Shown one piece after another: positions 6,940-16,431 of a stretch of 64,000 nt of DNA (positions within the stretch are counted from its first letter, which is position 1; the number at the start of each line of letters is the position of its first letter). The notes under the pieces were generated by a model, which did not search any database, was not told where the DNA came from, and saw nothing but the letters and a program-made list of their open reading frames with translations. Source of the DNA: Bryobacterales bacterium (GTDB lineage Bacteria; Acidobacteriota; Terriglobia; Bryobacterales; Bryobacteraceae); assembly GCA_020846745.1 (NCBI GenBank), contig JADLDI010000045.1, positions 1 through 64,000 on the forward strand. Direction: 5' to 3'. Made by a program: the position numbers and the translations under genes.

Positions 6940-9329
6940 AGGCATGGAAGCAGTTGCCATTGCGCCATCAAATGGGTGTTGCATTGCTGATTGTCAGCTA
7001 TGTAACGCTCGTGCTTGCTTCGGCCGGCTCAATGGTGACCGAGGTACTCCGCGCGAAGTGGCACCTTACCGATCAGCTCAGCTCGGCCGCCCGCATCGTC
7101 GGGAGTAACGCCTCGGCCGCGCTGGCCTTTAGCAATCGCGACGACGCGAGCGAAGCCTTGTCCGCGCTGCGGGAAGACAAACGCATCGAATCTGCGCGCA
7201 TATGTGACGAGGCTGGCCGTATCTTCTCAACTTACTCGCGCTCGGGCAGGGAAGTGGCCCGTCAGCCCTGCGCCGTCCAGAACAGCTACACCAAAGAAAC
7301 GGTCACGGTTACACAGGAAATCCGCTCCGGCGCACACCGGCTCGGCACAGTCGAAATCACCGGGACCGTCGATTCGCCGTGGGTGCTGATTCTCCGCTAT
7401 CTCCCGGTCGTCGTCATCACGTTTCTTTTGTCGTGGATTGTGGCCGGAGCCATCGGGTACTACTTCCAGCGCTTGATCTCTACTCCATTGCACCGGTTGG
7501 CCGAAACCGCGGCCCAGATTACTGGTGGTCACGACTATTCGGTCCGCGCCGCCGACGAGCAGGGGCAGGAACTGTCGCGGCTCGTAAAATCGTTCAACTC
7601 GATGCTCGAGCAGATCCAGAATCGGGACATCGCCCTTTCCCAGCATCGCGAACGGCTGGAAGAAACCGTCGCCGAGCGAACCGCTGAGCTTCGCCTGGCC
7701 TGCGCCCGCGCAGAGGAGTCTGCGCGGCTCAAAAGCGAGTTTCTTGCCAACATGAGCCATGAAATCAGAACTCCCCTGAACGGTGTCATGGGCATGGTGC
7801 AACTGGCGCTCGCTACAGACCTGTCGGGCGAACAGCGCGGATTCCTCGAAGTGTCCTACCGGTCCGCTTTGAGTCTGCTCTCTCTTCTCAACGACATCCT
7901 CGACTTCAGCAAAATCGAGGCCGGAAAACTCACCCTCGAATCGGTCGATTTCCGCCTGGAAGAAACGGTTCTGGAGTGCCTTCGCAACGTCACCGTCAGC
8001 GCGCATCAGAAAGAAATCGAGCTGAATTTCCGCGTTTCCCCCGACGTGCCCGAGTGGGTAAATGGAGATCCGCATCGCTTGAAACAAGTACTTACCAATC
8101 TCGTGGGCAATGCGGTGAAGTTCACTGAAGCGGGAGAAGTGACGGTCTCCGCCGGAGTTCGAGAGCGCGCCGGCGGTGAAATCCTCCTTGAGGTTGCCGT
8201 CGAAGATACCGGTATCGGCATTAGCAAGGAACAGCAAAGCCACATCTTCGGTGTGTTTACGCAAGCCGACGGGTCGACTACCCGAAAATACGGTGGCACC
8301 GGGCTGGGATTATCTATCTGCGCCCGCCTTGTCACATTGATGGGCGGGGAAATCGAGCTCGAAAGCACTCCGGGTGCTGGTAGCCGGTTTGGTTTCACGG
8401 CTAGATTTAAGACTGTCCCCAACCCGCCACAGGCCGTGCAGCCCGCAGACCTGTCGGCATTACGCGGCCAAGAAGTGCTTATCGTCGATGACAACGAGAC
8501 AAACCGGCTGATCGTTCATTCCTTTATCACGTCGTGGGGCCTCACCGCGGTTCTCGCGCCTGATGCGGAAACAGGCCTGGTTCTGCTCAAAGACGCTGAA
8601 GCCCGCAACAGCCCTTTCGACATCGTATTGCTCGATTTCCACATGCCGAAAATCGACGGCCTTCAAATGGCGCGTGCGATTCGGGATGCCCACCGCCGTC
8701 CACGTTGCATCGCGATGTTAAGCTCGGTCGACCTTTCCGGTCAAAAGCGCCAATGTCTCGATGCCGGTGTTCAAGTTCAGCTCACCAAACCTGTCTCGAA
8801 GGCCGAACTGCAATGGGCGCTGTTGAAGGCCACGGCCGCCATAGCGGATCCCACCCCGGCGCCGGCACGATCCAGTGTTCTCGATCAACTCTCCACGATG
8901 AACGGATCGCCGCTGCGGGTCCTCGTGGTGGAAGATAACGCCGTCAATCAAAAAGTGGCGCTGCGCATGATCGCCAGGTTGGGCCACCACGTGACCTTGG
9001 CGCGAAACGGGTTGGAAGCTGTCGAAGAGACCGGCCGGACACATTTCGATGTTGTCTTCATGGATGTTTCCATGCCCGGCATGGACGGCCTCGAGGCCAC
9101 CAGAATCATTCGCGGCCGGGAACAGCAATTGGGAACTCCCCGTACCCCCATTGTGGCGTTAACCGCGAATGCGATGGCTGGCGACCGCGAGCTCTGCCTC
9201 GCCGCCGGCATGGACGATTGTTTGTTCAAGCCGTTCGACGTCGGCGACGTGCACCGCATCCTGAACGGCTACAGCGGCGCACGTACCGATCCGAATTCGA
9301 CACTGCTGGCTGTGATCTCCGAGACATAG
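6936..9329 (+). CDS. Membrane hybrid histidine kinase with two receiver domains
   Basis: 797 residues. A transmembrane helix (12-34), a periplasmic region of about 115 residues resembling the CHASE8 sensor ([20 protein letters not shown]), a second transmembrane helix (150-176) and a HAMP domain lead to HisKA with phosphoacceptor His275 ([12 protein letters not shown]). HATPase_c follows (N392, [15 protein letters not shown]), then two receivers with phosphoacceptors Asp567 (VLLDFHMP) and Asp710 (VFMDVSMP), both with lysines in KP motifs. No Hpt domain or DNA-binding output is attached, so phosphotransfer to another protein is expected. The GTG start overlaps the yfiR-like stop. CHASE8 is typical of YfiN-like cyclases controlled by YfiR, which fits the operon. 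Confidence 0.93.
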   Translation: MKAWKQLPLRHQMGVALLIVSYVTLVLASAGSMVTEVLRAKWHLTDQLSSAARIVGSNASAALAFSNRDDASEALSALREDKRIESARICDEAGRIFSTYSRSGREVARQPCAVQNSYTKETVTVTQEIRSGAHRLGTVEITGTVDSPWVLILRYLPVVVITFLLSWIVAGAIGYYFQRLISTPLHRLAETAAQITGGHDYSVRAADEQGQELSRLVKSFNSMLEQIQNRDIALSQHRERLEETVAERTAELRLACARAEESARLKSEFLANMSHEIRTPLNGVMGMVQLALATDLSGEQRGFLEVSYRSALSLLSLLNDILDFSKIEAGKLTLESVDFRLEETVLECLRNVTVSAHQKEIELNFRVSPDVPEWVNGDPHRLKQVLTNLVGNAVKFTEAGEVTVSAGVRERAGGEILLEVAVEDTGIGISKEQQSHIFGVFTQADGSTTRKYGGTGLGLSICARLVTLMGGEIELESTPGAGSRFGFTARFKTVPNPPQAVQPADLSALRGQEVLIVDDNETNRLIVHSFITSWGLTAVLAPDAETGLVLLKDAEARNSPFDIVLLDFHMPKIDGLQMARAIRDAHRRPRCIAMLSSVDLSGQKRQCLDAGVQVQLTKPVSKAELQWALLKATAAIADPTPAPARSSVLDQLSTMNGSPLRVLVVEDNAVNQKVALRMIARLGHHVTLARNGLEAVEETGRTHFDVVFMDVSMPGMDGLEATRIIRGREQQLGTPRTPIVALTANAMAGDRELCLAAGMDDCLFKPFDVGDVHRILNGYSGARTDPNSTLLAVISET

Positions 9330-9349
9330 CCGGCGGCGCTCACGCTCAG

Positions 9350-10822
9350 TTACTGCGCAGGCGTCCAACTGCCGTCAGGGTTCAGCGCAACCTGTGTCCT
9401 TACCCAATCCAGGCGTTGGGTGAAAAGCGTCTGCAGCGGGACTGACCGGCCTGCCTGCGCCCCGCCTCCCGCGCCGGGCGCGTCCGTGGAAATCGTGCCA
9501 TCCAGCGAAGCGTCGAATTGGGCCAGAGTGCTGAGGTTATTCGTGTCGCGGACCACCCATGGGCGAATCAGGTCGTGAAGCGTTTGCATGCGCCCGTTCA
9601 CCTGATCCTTCGACAGGAAACTCACCAGCCACCGGTAGATCTGCCCATAACGTTCCTTGTATTCCGGAACCTGCATCATCCGCGTAAACAATGGCCGGTT
9701 GCGTGACGTGAAAGCGGGGGCGGTCCCGCCGCCGCCGTTACCGGGTTGTGGGCCGGGTTGGCCCGGCTGCGCGCCCCCGGGCGGTAGCACTCCCGGCGGA
9801 ACCTGGGGCGGATTATTGGGATCAAAAGGCGGCTGCCCAGGGTTGGCGCCGCCGTTTCCTGGAAACATACCGCCGCCCGTTGCGGTCTCCGCCGAGTACA
9901 GCACCGGCGTCGTGACTGAGCCCCCGAATGCGGCGAACGCGAGACTCGGATCCCACAGAATCCACACGAACTTCCCGTCGCTCGGCCGGCGGTAGATGTA
10001 ATAATTCTGGGCGAACTGCCCGGTGTAGTTGTCCTGGTTGACCGTCAGGTTGTCCAGCGCCATAGCCGCGAGAAAGCTATCCACATCGAGCTTTGCGTCA
10101 AGCGCCTGCTTCAGATTCTCGACCGGCGTCCGGTTCAAAACAGTGCAGAACTCCGCGACATCCGTCCAGTCGTCCAGCTCCTCGTTCGACTTCTTCTCGA
10201 ACATGGTCTTGTACGCAACCGGATCGTCGCCTTTATCTTCCAACGTGCCGCCCATTTCGGCTTTGTAGAGATTTCCTTTGCTGTCACCGGGGAAGTACGT
10301 ATCCAGGAAATCGCCGTTGACAACCTCCCCAAGAACATACAAACCCCAGAACTTGCCATTGATCGTCAATGCGGCGAAATTCGAGCGCGGCCCGACAAAG
10401 CCGGCCCATTGTGCGATGTTGAAATAAACGCCCTCGCGGATCAGACTCGGATCGTTCCACCCGTTGCTCAGGTTGAACGACGCAATTCCGCCGATCTTCT
10501 GACCTTTCACAAACTCATTCAGCTTCAGACGAAACGGCTTTTTGTCCGTCTGCGCCCCTTTGTAGGAACTGTTGCCTTTGAATCGCACGCCGATCCGTTT
10601 GAACGAATAAGAACCCCAATCAAGATCGGCTTCGATGTAAGGAACGTCGTCTTCGTTGTCGGCGTAGTTGTTAGTCAACTGCTGCCAAAAGTCCGCCTGG
10701 TGAAACGTCAGCTTAACTTCGTGAACTTCGTCCTTTGAGAACGCGAAATGTGCCGGTTGCGCCAAAGCGGCGCCGGCCCACACCAGGATGCAACCTGTAA
10801 CAGATAAGAGCGAGTACCGCAT
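9350..10822 (-). CDS. Secreted CotH-family kinase-like protein
   Basis: 490 residues with a signal peptide (MRYSLLSVTGCILVWAGAALAQ). The CotH domain shows the strand RIGVRFKGNSSYKG, then KKPFRLKLNEF, DNLTVNQDNY and ILWDPSLAFAAFGG. In characterised spore-coat CotH the fold is an atypical secreted protein kinase using ATP. A 50-residue Pro/Gly linker (GGMFPGNGGANPGQPPFDPN onward, roughly residues 315-365) interrupts the domain before the C-terminal helices (LFTRMMQVPEYKERYGQIYR). The gene is convergent with the hybrid kinase and has no obvious operon partner. Since this is not a spore former, the substrate is unknown. Confidence 0.88.
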   Translation of the reverse strand: MRYSLLSVTGCILVWAGAALAQPAHFAFSKDEVHEVKLTFHQADFWQQLTNNYADNEDDVPYIEADLDWGSYSFKRIGVRFKGNSSYKGAQTDKKPFRLKLNEFVKGQKIGGIASFNLSNGWNDPSLIREGVYFNIAQWAGFVGPRSNFAALTINGKFWGLYVLGEVVNGDFLDTYFPGDSKGNLYKAEMGGTLEDKGDDPVAYKTMFEKKSNEELDDWTDVAEFCTVLNRTPVENLKQALDAKLDVDSFLAAMALDNLTVNQDNYTGQFAQNYYIYRRPSDGKFVWILWDPSLAFAAFGGSVTTPVLYSAETATGGGMFPGNGGANPGQPPFDPNNPPQVPPGVLPPGGAQPGQPGPQPGNGGGGTAPAFTSRNRPLFTRMMQVPEYKERYGQIYRWLVSFLSKDQVNGRMQTLHDLIRPWVVRDTNNLSTLAQFDASLDGTISTDAPGAGGGAQAGRSVPLQTLFTQRLDWVRTQVALNPDGSWTPAQ

Positions 10823-10936
10823 ACTCTCAGTAACTCATCTGTTACGTCTCTTTGTCCGATTGCCGCGGGACTATTAACAAAACTTTGCAAACAGCATCGG
10901 CCTCTGAGTGCCGGCCGCTGTCTCGAAAATACTCGC

Positions 10937-11878
10937 CTAACGCCGGAAGTCGCCGCGGAAATTGCGCCCGTTTACGTCGCCGTCAAGCTGCATGGAATCG
11001 ATCCCGTTCGAGCCGCTGGGCGTCACCCGTGCCCGTCCGCGAACGCGGCCGTTGTTGGAGTCGACCAGGTCGATTTCGAGATAGTTCCTGTCCGTACGAG
11101 CGATGGTGCCGCGGAATTCGATGTCGCCGCCGTTATCGGGTGTCAGTCGAAGCCGTACATCCCGGTTCCCGCGTGCGTCGATATACGCCCGCGTAATTCG
11201 GGCGTTCCGGCCGTCGTAATTGAAACTGCCCGAACCGGACTGCTGCAGGCTGAAATTGCCGTTGTTCTGCCCGTTCCAGCCGCCGTTATTGTTGCTGTTG
11301 TTATTACCCCACCAGCCCCCGGAGTTGCCGGAATTCCCAGAGTTGTTATTGCCCCACCAGCCGCCGGAGTTGCCGGAGTTCCCGGAATTGTTCGGACGGT
11401 TCCTCGGCCGGTTGCCCTGATTATCCCAACTGCCGCCGCTGTTACCCGTGAACCCGTTACGCGACTCCCACCTCAGCCGGAACGTATACCCTTCCTCGCC
11501 GCCTTTGGAGTCTTTCACGCGGACAACGGCCGTCCAGCGGTTGTTCGCACGCGGTTCCTGTACCAGGCGGACGTCGCCTCGTCCGTCGATGCCTTTGAAT
11601 TCGAAGTTCGTGATATCTTGCGGCAATCCCTGGGTGCACTCGGTGCCGTCGTCGCGGCCCGGCCGCCCGGCAACGGTTCGCAGGCGCACTTGATCGCCCC
11701 GCAGTTCAACCTCCACCTCGTCGTCCACCATGACGCGAATTGTGCATTCCCCTCGGGTCGACCGGTCGTCCCAATTCTTGCGGCGAACGGTGAAAGTAGG
11801 ATCCATTTGCGCCCACAGGGCTACTGCTCCCAGGCCGGCCAGGTGAGCGGACACCAGCACCATCGTGCGGAATTTCAT
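10937..11878 (-). CDS. Exported protein with Gly/Asn/Trp-rich repeat linker
   Basis: 313 residues with a signal peptide ending near ALWAQ. Two beta-rich globular halves (residues about 25-140 and 215-313) are joined by a low-complexity linker of Asn, Ser, Gly and Trp containing two copies of a 15-residue unit with NSGNSGG and WWGNN. The C-terminal half (DVRLRLTPDNGGDIEFRGTI, then GRVRGRARVTPSG) looks like a small beta barrel. I recognise no named family. The Trp-containing Gly/Asn linker suggests a cell-surface or matrix role, but that is a guess. It is the gene downstream of the cytochrome b fusion on the same strand, 26 nt away. Confidence 0.7.
   Translation of the reverse strand: MKFRTMVLVSAHLAGLGAVALWAQMDPTFTVRRKNWDDRSTRGECTIRVMVDDEVEVELRGDQVRLRTVAGRPGRDDGTECTQGLPQDITNFEFKGIDGRGDVRLVQEPRANNRWTAVVRVKDSKGGEEGYTFRLRWESRNGFTGNSGGSWDNQGNRPRNRPNNSGNSGNSGGWWGNNNSGNSGNSGGWWGNNNSNNNGGWNGQNNGNFSLQQSGSGSFNYDGRNARITRAYIDARGNRDVRLRLTPDNGGDIEFRGTIARTDRNYLEIDLVDSNNGRVRGRARVTPSGSNGIDSMQLDGDVNGRNFRGDFRR
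11301..11390 (-). repeat. Two tandem 45-bp coding repeats
   Basis: Two near-identical 45-bp units (11301-11345 and 11346-11390) differ at a few positions and encode the 15-residue Asn/Ser/Gly/Trp repeat of the surrounding gene. Confidence 0.8.
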
Positions 11879-11904
11879 ACAGACAAGTTTAGCTGGGTGC
11901 CGGT

Positions 11905-13548
11905 CTACTCAGCGGGCGGTTCCCACTGTGCCGGCAAAGCCAGCAGATAGGTCGTGATCCGGTCCATGTCGCGCTCATTGAACCGGTACGGCGGCATGGT
12001 GCTCCCAGGCGACATCTTCTGCGGCTCCTTGAAATGCTCGATCACCCATTCGCGCGTCCGCCGCTGCTTCAATCCGTTCAGCGGCGGACCCAGCTTCATT
12101 CCCACGCCATTCGCCTGATGGCATGCCCCGCAATTTGTCTTCTGATAGATCATCGCGCCTTCCACCGCAAAGTCGGGCGCCGATTCGAGCGCGTGCGCAT
12201 TGCGTGGCGTCAGCTTCAGCAGAAACGCTGCCAGGGCATTCAACTGCGAATCCGTCAGCGTAATCGCCGGCATCGATGTGCCGGGCACCATCTGCGCCGG
12301 ACGCTTGAAGTGATCGATCAGCCACGCGGCATCGCGTTTCGGCGCCGACCGCGTGATGTCCGGCCCGATCGCCTTCCCTTTCTCGCCCATCTTATGGCAC
12401 GAAAGGCAGTTCTCCTGCCGGAAATATCCAACTCCGGCCAGTTCCTGCGGCGATAGCTGCTCCCAATCCTGCGGTTCCGCCGCGATCGTCGACTCCGCGG
12501 CTTCGGGCGGTGTGCTCTTGATAGCCGCCACCGTCAAACCGGTCCAGCCGATCGCCGCGAACACCACTACGCCGATTGCGACCGTGCGCTGTGTCACGCG
12601 CCGCATCTGCCCGCGATCGATAAACGGCACCAAAGCCAGCGCCAGCATCGCCAGCCCGGGCAGCACCACGCTCCCCACCACCTCCAGCGGACCCTCAAAA
12701 AATTTCAACGTCTGGAACAGGAACAGGAAGTACCACTCCGGCCGCGGAATGTACGACGTATCCGTCGGGTCTGCCAACCGTCCCAGCGGAGCCTCCGCAA
12801 ACGCCGCCAGCATGAATAAAACGATGAACGCAACGAATATAGCCACCGTGTCCTTGAACACCTGCTCGGGGTAAAACTTCTTCTTCGGTTTATCGTCCCC
12901 GGCGAGCGGCGCCACGCCATGCTTCCGAACCAGGAAGATGTGAATGCCGATCGTCCCCAGCGTGATCAACGGCAACAACATCACGTGCAGCGCATAAAAG
13001 CGTGCGAACGTCACGACACCGACGCCGCCGTCGGCGCCCATCAGCCGCGCTACGTACTGCCCCGCTACCGGAGCCTTGCTCGCAATCTGCGTCGTCACCA
13101 CCGTGCCCCAGTAGGCACGGTTGTCCCACGGCAGTAAGTAGCCGGTCAGGCCAAAACCCAGCGTCAACATCAGCAGCAGCATGCCCACCAGCCAGGTCGC
13201 CTCGCGCGGCTTCTTGTACGCGCCGTACACGAACACCTGCACCATGTGCAGCACTACCACCACCACCATCATCGAAGCGCCCCAATGGTGCAGCCCGCGG
13301 ATGAGCTTCCCGCCCATCACCTCCGTCACGATGTACCGCAAGCTGTTATAGGCTTCGCCCGGCGTTGGAGCGTAATTGAACGCCAACAGCATGCCGGTGA
13401 ATGCCTGCAGCATGAACCCGAACAACGCCACGCTCCCCAGCACCTGGTGCCATCCGCTCGATGCCGGAATGTCTTCGTACAGGAATTCTTTGACGGCGCT
13501 TTCGATGCCCGTCCGGTGGTCGATCCAATTGATGATGCGGCGCGGCAT
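11905..13548 (-). CDS. Cytochrome b (b6/subunit IV) fused to a diheme cytochrome c
   Basis: 547 residues. Residues 1-345 form cytochrome b: heme-ligand histidines in GLHHWGASMM and LHMVQVF (helix B) and in YALHVMLLPL and GIHIFLVRKH (helix D), and the Qo-site PEWY motif at 270-273. Residues about 365-547 are two c-type heme domains, CxxCH at 381-385 and 473-477, each followed by a methionine-containing loop (GTSMPAIT, GSTMPPYRF). Together with the Rieske protein encoded 1 nt upstream it forms a bc-type quinol:cytochrome c oxidoreductase in which the fused diheme domain replaces a separate cytochrome c1. Length and motifs look complete. Confidence 0.95.
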   Translation of the reverse strand: MPRRIINWIDHRTGIESAVKEFLYEDIPASSGWHQVLGSVALFGFMLQAFTGMLLAFNYAPTPGEAYNSLRYIVTEVMGGKLIRGLHHWGASMMVVVVVLHMVQVFVYGAYKKPREATWLVGMLLLMLTLGFGLTGYLLPWDNRAYWGTVVTTQIASKAPVAGQYVARLMGADGGVGVVTFARFYALHVMLLPLITLGTIGIHIFLVRKHGVAPLAGDDKPKKKFYPEQVFKDTVAIFVAFIVLFMLAAFAEAPLGRLADPTDTSYIPRPEWYFLFLFQTLKFFEGPLEVVGSVVLPGLAMLALALVPFIDRGQMRRVTQRTVAIGVVVFAAIGWTGLTVAAIKSTPPEAAESTIAAEPQDWEQLSPQELAGVGYFRQENCLSCHKMGEKGKAIGPDITRSAPKRDAAWLIDHFKRPAQMVPGTSMPAITLTDSQLNALAAFLLKLTPRNAHALESAPDFAVEGAMIYQKTNCGACHQANGVGMKLGPPLNGLKQRRTREWVIEHFKEPQKMSPGSTMPPYRFNERDMDRITTYLLALPAQWEPPAE

Positions 13549-13549
13549 A

Positions 13550-14083
13550 TTATGCGTTCTCCTTCTGCCGCGGGCAGGCCTGATCCTGCAGCAGTGCGCT
13601 TACTTCGGCGCTTTGCACAACCGGACCTAGCAGCAGCTTGCCGTTTTCCGTCCGCGTCTTGAACTGGTCGAGCGGCCGCGGAGCCGGTCCCGCCAGAACC
13701 TTGCCGTCCACTCCAAACGTCGATGTGTGGCAGGGGCACAGGAAATTCTTGTTCTTCTCGTCCCAGTGATAAGCGCACCCTAGATGCGTGCAGCCCGGAG
13801 CGAACGCCACCAGTTGCCCGTTCTGCCGTGTAATCCACGCACTGGTCTTCTCGCTAATAATCTTCCATCCGTCCTTCCGGTTGCGGCGGAAAACGACTTC
13901 CTGCGGACCCGAGGCGCCCAGCGCGCTCACGCTACCCACATCCACCCAGTCGTCTTTCTGCTTCGTTCGTGGGGGCAGCAAAAGGTAGGCTGCCGCCGGC
14001 AATCCGACCGCGGCCGCAATCGCTCCCCAGATTCCGTAGATCGCCGCGATAAAACCCCGGCGATTGGTTTCGGGCTCCATCAT
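13550..14083 (-). CDS. Rieske 2Fe-2S protein of the bc complex
   Basis: 177 residues with an N-terminal membrane anchor (GFIAAIYGIWGAIAAAVGLP) preceded by a twin-Arg-like NRRGF segment, consistent with Tat export of a folded Fe-S protein. The cluster ligands are intact as CTHLGC and CPCHTSTF, with the expected GxPPxP-like GPAPRPL. It oxidises quinol at the Qo site together with the cytochrome b encoded immediately downstream (1-nt gap), so the two are co-transcribed. Confidence 0.95.
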   Translation of the reverse strand: MMEPETNRRGFIAAIYGIWGAIAAAVGLPAAAYLLLPPRTKQKDDWVDVGSVSALGASGPQEVVFRRNRKDGWKIISEKTSAWITRQNGQLVAFAPGCTHLGCAYHWDEKNKNFLCPCHTSTFGVDGKVLAGPAPRPLDQFKTRTENGKLLLGPVVQSAEVSALLQDQACPRQKENA

Positions 14084-14222
14084 GCCTGCTATTTTAGGGG
14101 AGCTTAATTGGTCTCAGGTGTAAAAGGTTGCAAATCCGGCAAACCCCTTCGACAATCCCGGCACGCAGGCTGCGATGCTTTCTTGTCGCCCCCGTGCGGC
14201 CCGCGGGTGTACAAACAAATTT

Positions 14223-15458
14223 ATGACCCGATTCTGTTTTGCCGCCGCTTTGACCATGTCCTTGGGTTGGGGGCTGCGCGGCTTCATTGGCGGCGGGCCG
14301 CTCGGGGCCATGATCCCGGGCGCTTTCATCGGACTCCTGATCTGCCTTCTGCTTGGCCGGAAAGGTTCCGACGCTGCCCTCATAACGGCTTTTGCGGCAA
14401 TTGGTGTCGGCTTTGGCGGTCAGGAAACCTACGGCCAAACCATCGGCCTGTCCTTCCAACCGGAAACGCAGTGGTGGGGTCTCCTCGGCCTCGCCATCAA
14501 GGGTGCCGTATGGGGACTGTTGGCCGGAGCCTTCATCGGGATGGCGCTTGAACTGCCCCAGTGGACGCGCAGCGACATCATTGTCGGCATATTCCTCACC
14601 ATGTCGGCCACTCATTTTGGTTGGAAATTCCTGAACGAACCCAAGCTCATCTACTTCTCCAATCCCATCGACCGGCCCCGTCCGGAACTCTGGGCCGGCC
14701 TCCTGCTTACCGGCGTCACTCTCCTGCTGTGGCTTCATCTCAGGGGCAAGGGCCGGGCGCCGCTCGCACTCGCTGCCTGGGGAACACTGGGCGGCGGCAT
14801 TGGCTTCGGGCTTGGCGGCTGGATTCAGGTGATCGGCCACCATGCCCACCTGCCCTCCGGCGTCGGCTGGTGGAAGGTCATGGAGTTCACCTTCGGGTTC
14901 CTGCTCGGCTTGTCGCTCGCCATTCCCGTCTGGCAACGGCGCCGAAGCTTGACGGGCTCACCGGAAGGCGCATCTGATTCAGGTGCACCCAATATTGCCT
15001 GGCCGGCCTTCGCCGTTGCTCTCGGCGTAGCCCTGTTCTGGGCCAATGAGGTCGTGGAACTTCGCTGGAGCTTTATGCTGATCGGCGGTCTGCTGGCGGC
15101 GGCAGTCCTCCAATGGCGCGCCCTGGCCTGGCACATCGCGATCACAGCCACATATTGTGCGTTCGCGTTCGACCTGATTGAGCATTGGAAAGCTCTCACT
15201 GCCGTATGGGCGTGGGTGCTGGTTGTCGTCACCACCGCGATCGTTGCCTGGCTCGCGTGGCGTGCACGTTCGGTGATGGAAATGTTCCTTCTCCTGGTTT
15301 GGAGCAGCGTAACCGTTGCCGTGGTCAAACTGCTCACCCCGGGCGCGCCGAAGGCTCGCGAAGATGGGCTGATCTTGTTGATCGTTTTTGTCCTCATGGG
15401 CATCGTCTCAACTCTGTTGAGCCGCGGCGAGTGGCAATCTACGCCGCGCCACGCGTGA
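14223..15458 (+). CDS. Polytopic membrane protein of unknown function
   Basis: About 411 residues from the ATG at 14223 (MTRFCFAAALTMSLGWGLRG), chosen because it begins directly in a hydrophobic segment; a longer frame reaches back to 14175 but is arginine-rich and unlikely. There are roughly 10-12 membrane segments with many Gly-rich helices (GGGPLGAMIPGAFIGLLI, GTLGGGIGFGLGG). I recognise no transporter signature or catalytic motif. It is divergent from the Rieske gene, and 43 nt separate it from the next plus-strand gene. Confidence 0.75.
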   Translation: MTRFCFAAALTMSLGWGLRGFIGGGPLGAMIPGAFIGLLICLLLGRKGSDAALITAFAAIGVGFGGQETYGQTIGLSFQPETQWWGLLGLAIKGAVWGLLAGAFIGMALELPQWTRSDIIVGIFLTMSATHFGWKFLNEPKLIYFSNPIDRPRPELWAGLLLTGVTLLLWLHLRGKGRAPLALAAWGTLGGGIGFGLGGWIQVIGHHAHLPSGVGWWKVMEFTFGFLLGLSLAIPVWQRRRSLTGSPEGASDSGAPNIAWPAFAVALGVALFWANEVVELRWSFMLIGGLLAAAVLQWRALAWHIAITATYCAFAFDLIEHWKALTAVWAWVLVVVTTAIVAWLAWRARSVMEMFLLLVWSSVTVAVVKLLTPGAPKAREDGLILLIVFVLMGIVSTLLSRGEWQSTPRHA

Positions 15459-15501
15459 TCGTCTCTTGTGCTGTTAACCTTTCTCCTCTCCTGGCGTAGT
15501 A

Positions 15502-16413
15502 ATGGGCATGAGGCAACGGCATCTCAGTGGATTCTGGTTGGCAGGCGTGCTGGCCGTGGCGCTTGGCAGTACCGCGGCGGGACAGGCACAGGCGCCCAAA
15601 GCGCCTCCACCGGCAGCGCCGCCTGCGGCCGCAAACATCGAGCAGCCCGATGCGCAACGTGTGCGTGAGGGGCTCAGACGCTTGCTCGACGGATATCCGC
15701 CGGCGCTCCGTACAACATTGGCGGCCGACTCGGCCTTGTTAACCAATCAGGCGTACCTGGCGCCCTATCCGGCGCTCGTCAACTATCTCAATGTGCATCC
15801 GGAGATCGTACGCAATCCGTCCTTCTATGTAGGCGAGACGCCGCCGTTCCGTAGGCAAGAACCCAACCGCATCCACGATACCGTCGACAGTATCCTTGCC
15901 GCTCTGGCCGCCTTCGTCGTCCTCGCCGTCGTAGTTGGACTCATCGCCTGGTTGGTGCGCACCATCGTCGACTACCGCCGCTGGAGCCGGCTCGCTAAAG
16001 TGCAAACGGACGCCCATACCAAACTGCTCGACCGGTTTACGGCAAACGAAGATCTGTTGCGGTACATGCAATCGCCCGCGGGAGCCAAGTTCCTCGAGTC
16101 CTCGCCCATCCGCCTCGATGCGAGCCCCCGTAAAGCGGGAGCGCCATTGAACCGCATTCTGTGGTCCGTTCAGGCAGGCGTGGTGCTGGCCGCCTTGGGC
16201 ATGGGTTTAAACTTCTTAAGCGGGCGCTCCGGGGGTGAAGGCGCACAGGTGCTGCAGGCGTTTGGGGTGCTCGCGATCGCCGTCGGAGCCGGGTTGGTGA
16301 TCTCGGCCGGCGCGGCATACTTGATATCCCGGCGTACCGGCTTGCTACCCCATCCCGCGGCGGCAGATCGCATGGAGGCGCCGGCGGCCGGACTCTCTGA
16401 CGAGCGACGATAA
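15502..16413 (+). CDS. Membrane-anchored hypothetical protein upstream of an ECF sigma gene
   Basis: 303 residues: signal peptide (residues 8-27), Ala/Pro-rich stretch, a periplasmic region with a helical DAQRVREGLRRLLDGYPPAL, a transmembrane helix near 130-155 (ILAALAAFVVLAVVVGLIAW), a cytoplasmic helical region (WSRLAKVQTDAHTKLLDRF, LLRYMQSPAG) and two further hydrophobic helices before the C-terminus. No family recognised. The gene ends 18 nt before an ECF sigma gene and is probably in the same transcript, so a role in sensing for that sigma factor is possible. Confidence 0.7.
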   Translation: MGMRQRHLSGFWLAGVLAVALGSTAAGQAQAPKAPPPAAPPAAANIEQPDAQRVREGLRRLLDGYPPALRTTLAADSALLTNQAYLAPYPALVNYLNVHPEIVRNPSFYVGETPPFRRQEPNRIHDTVDSILAALAAFVVLAVVVGLIAWLVRTIVDYRRWSRLAKVQTDAHTKLLDRFTANEDLLRYMQSPAGAKFLESSPIRLDASPRKAGAPLNRILWSVQAGVVLAALGMGLNFLSGRSGGEGAQVLQAFGVLAIAVGAGLVISAGAAYLISRRTGLLPHPAAADRMEAPAAGLSDERR

Positions 16414-16431
16414 AGGAACACGCCTACACTC

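Noticed and set aside
7227..8264. Antisense open frame of about 345 codons in the hybrid kinase gene
   Set aside because: It lies opposite well-conserved HAMP, HisKA and HATPase coding sequence and has no recognisable domain.
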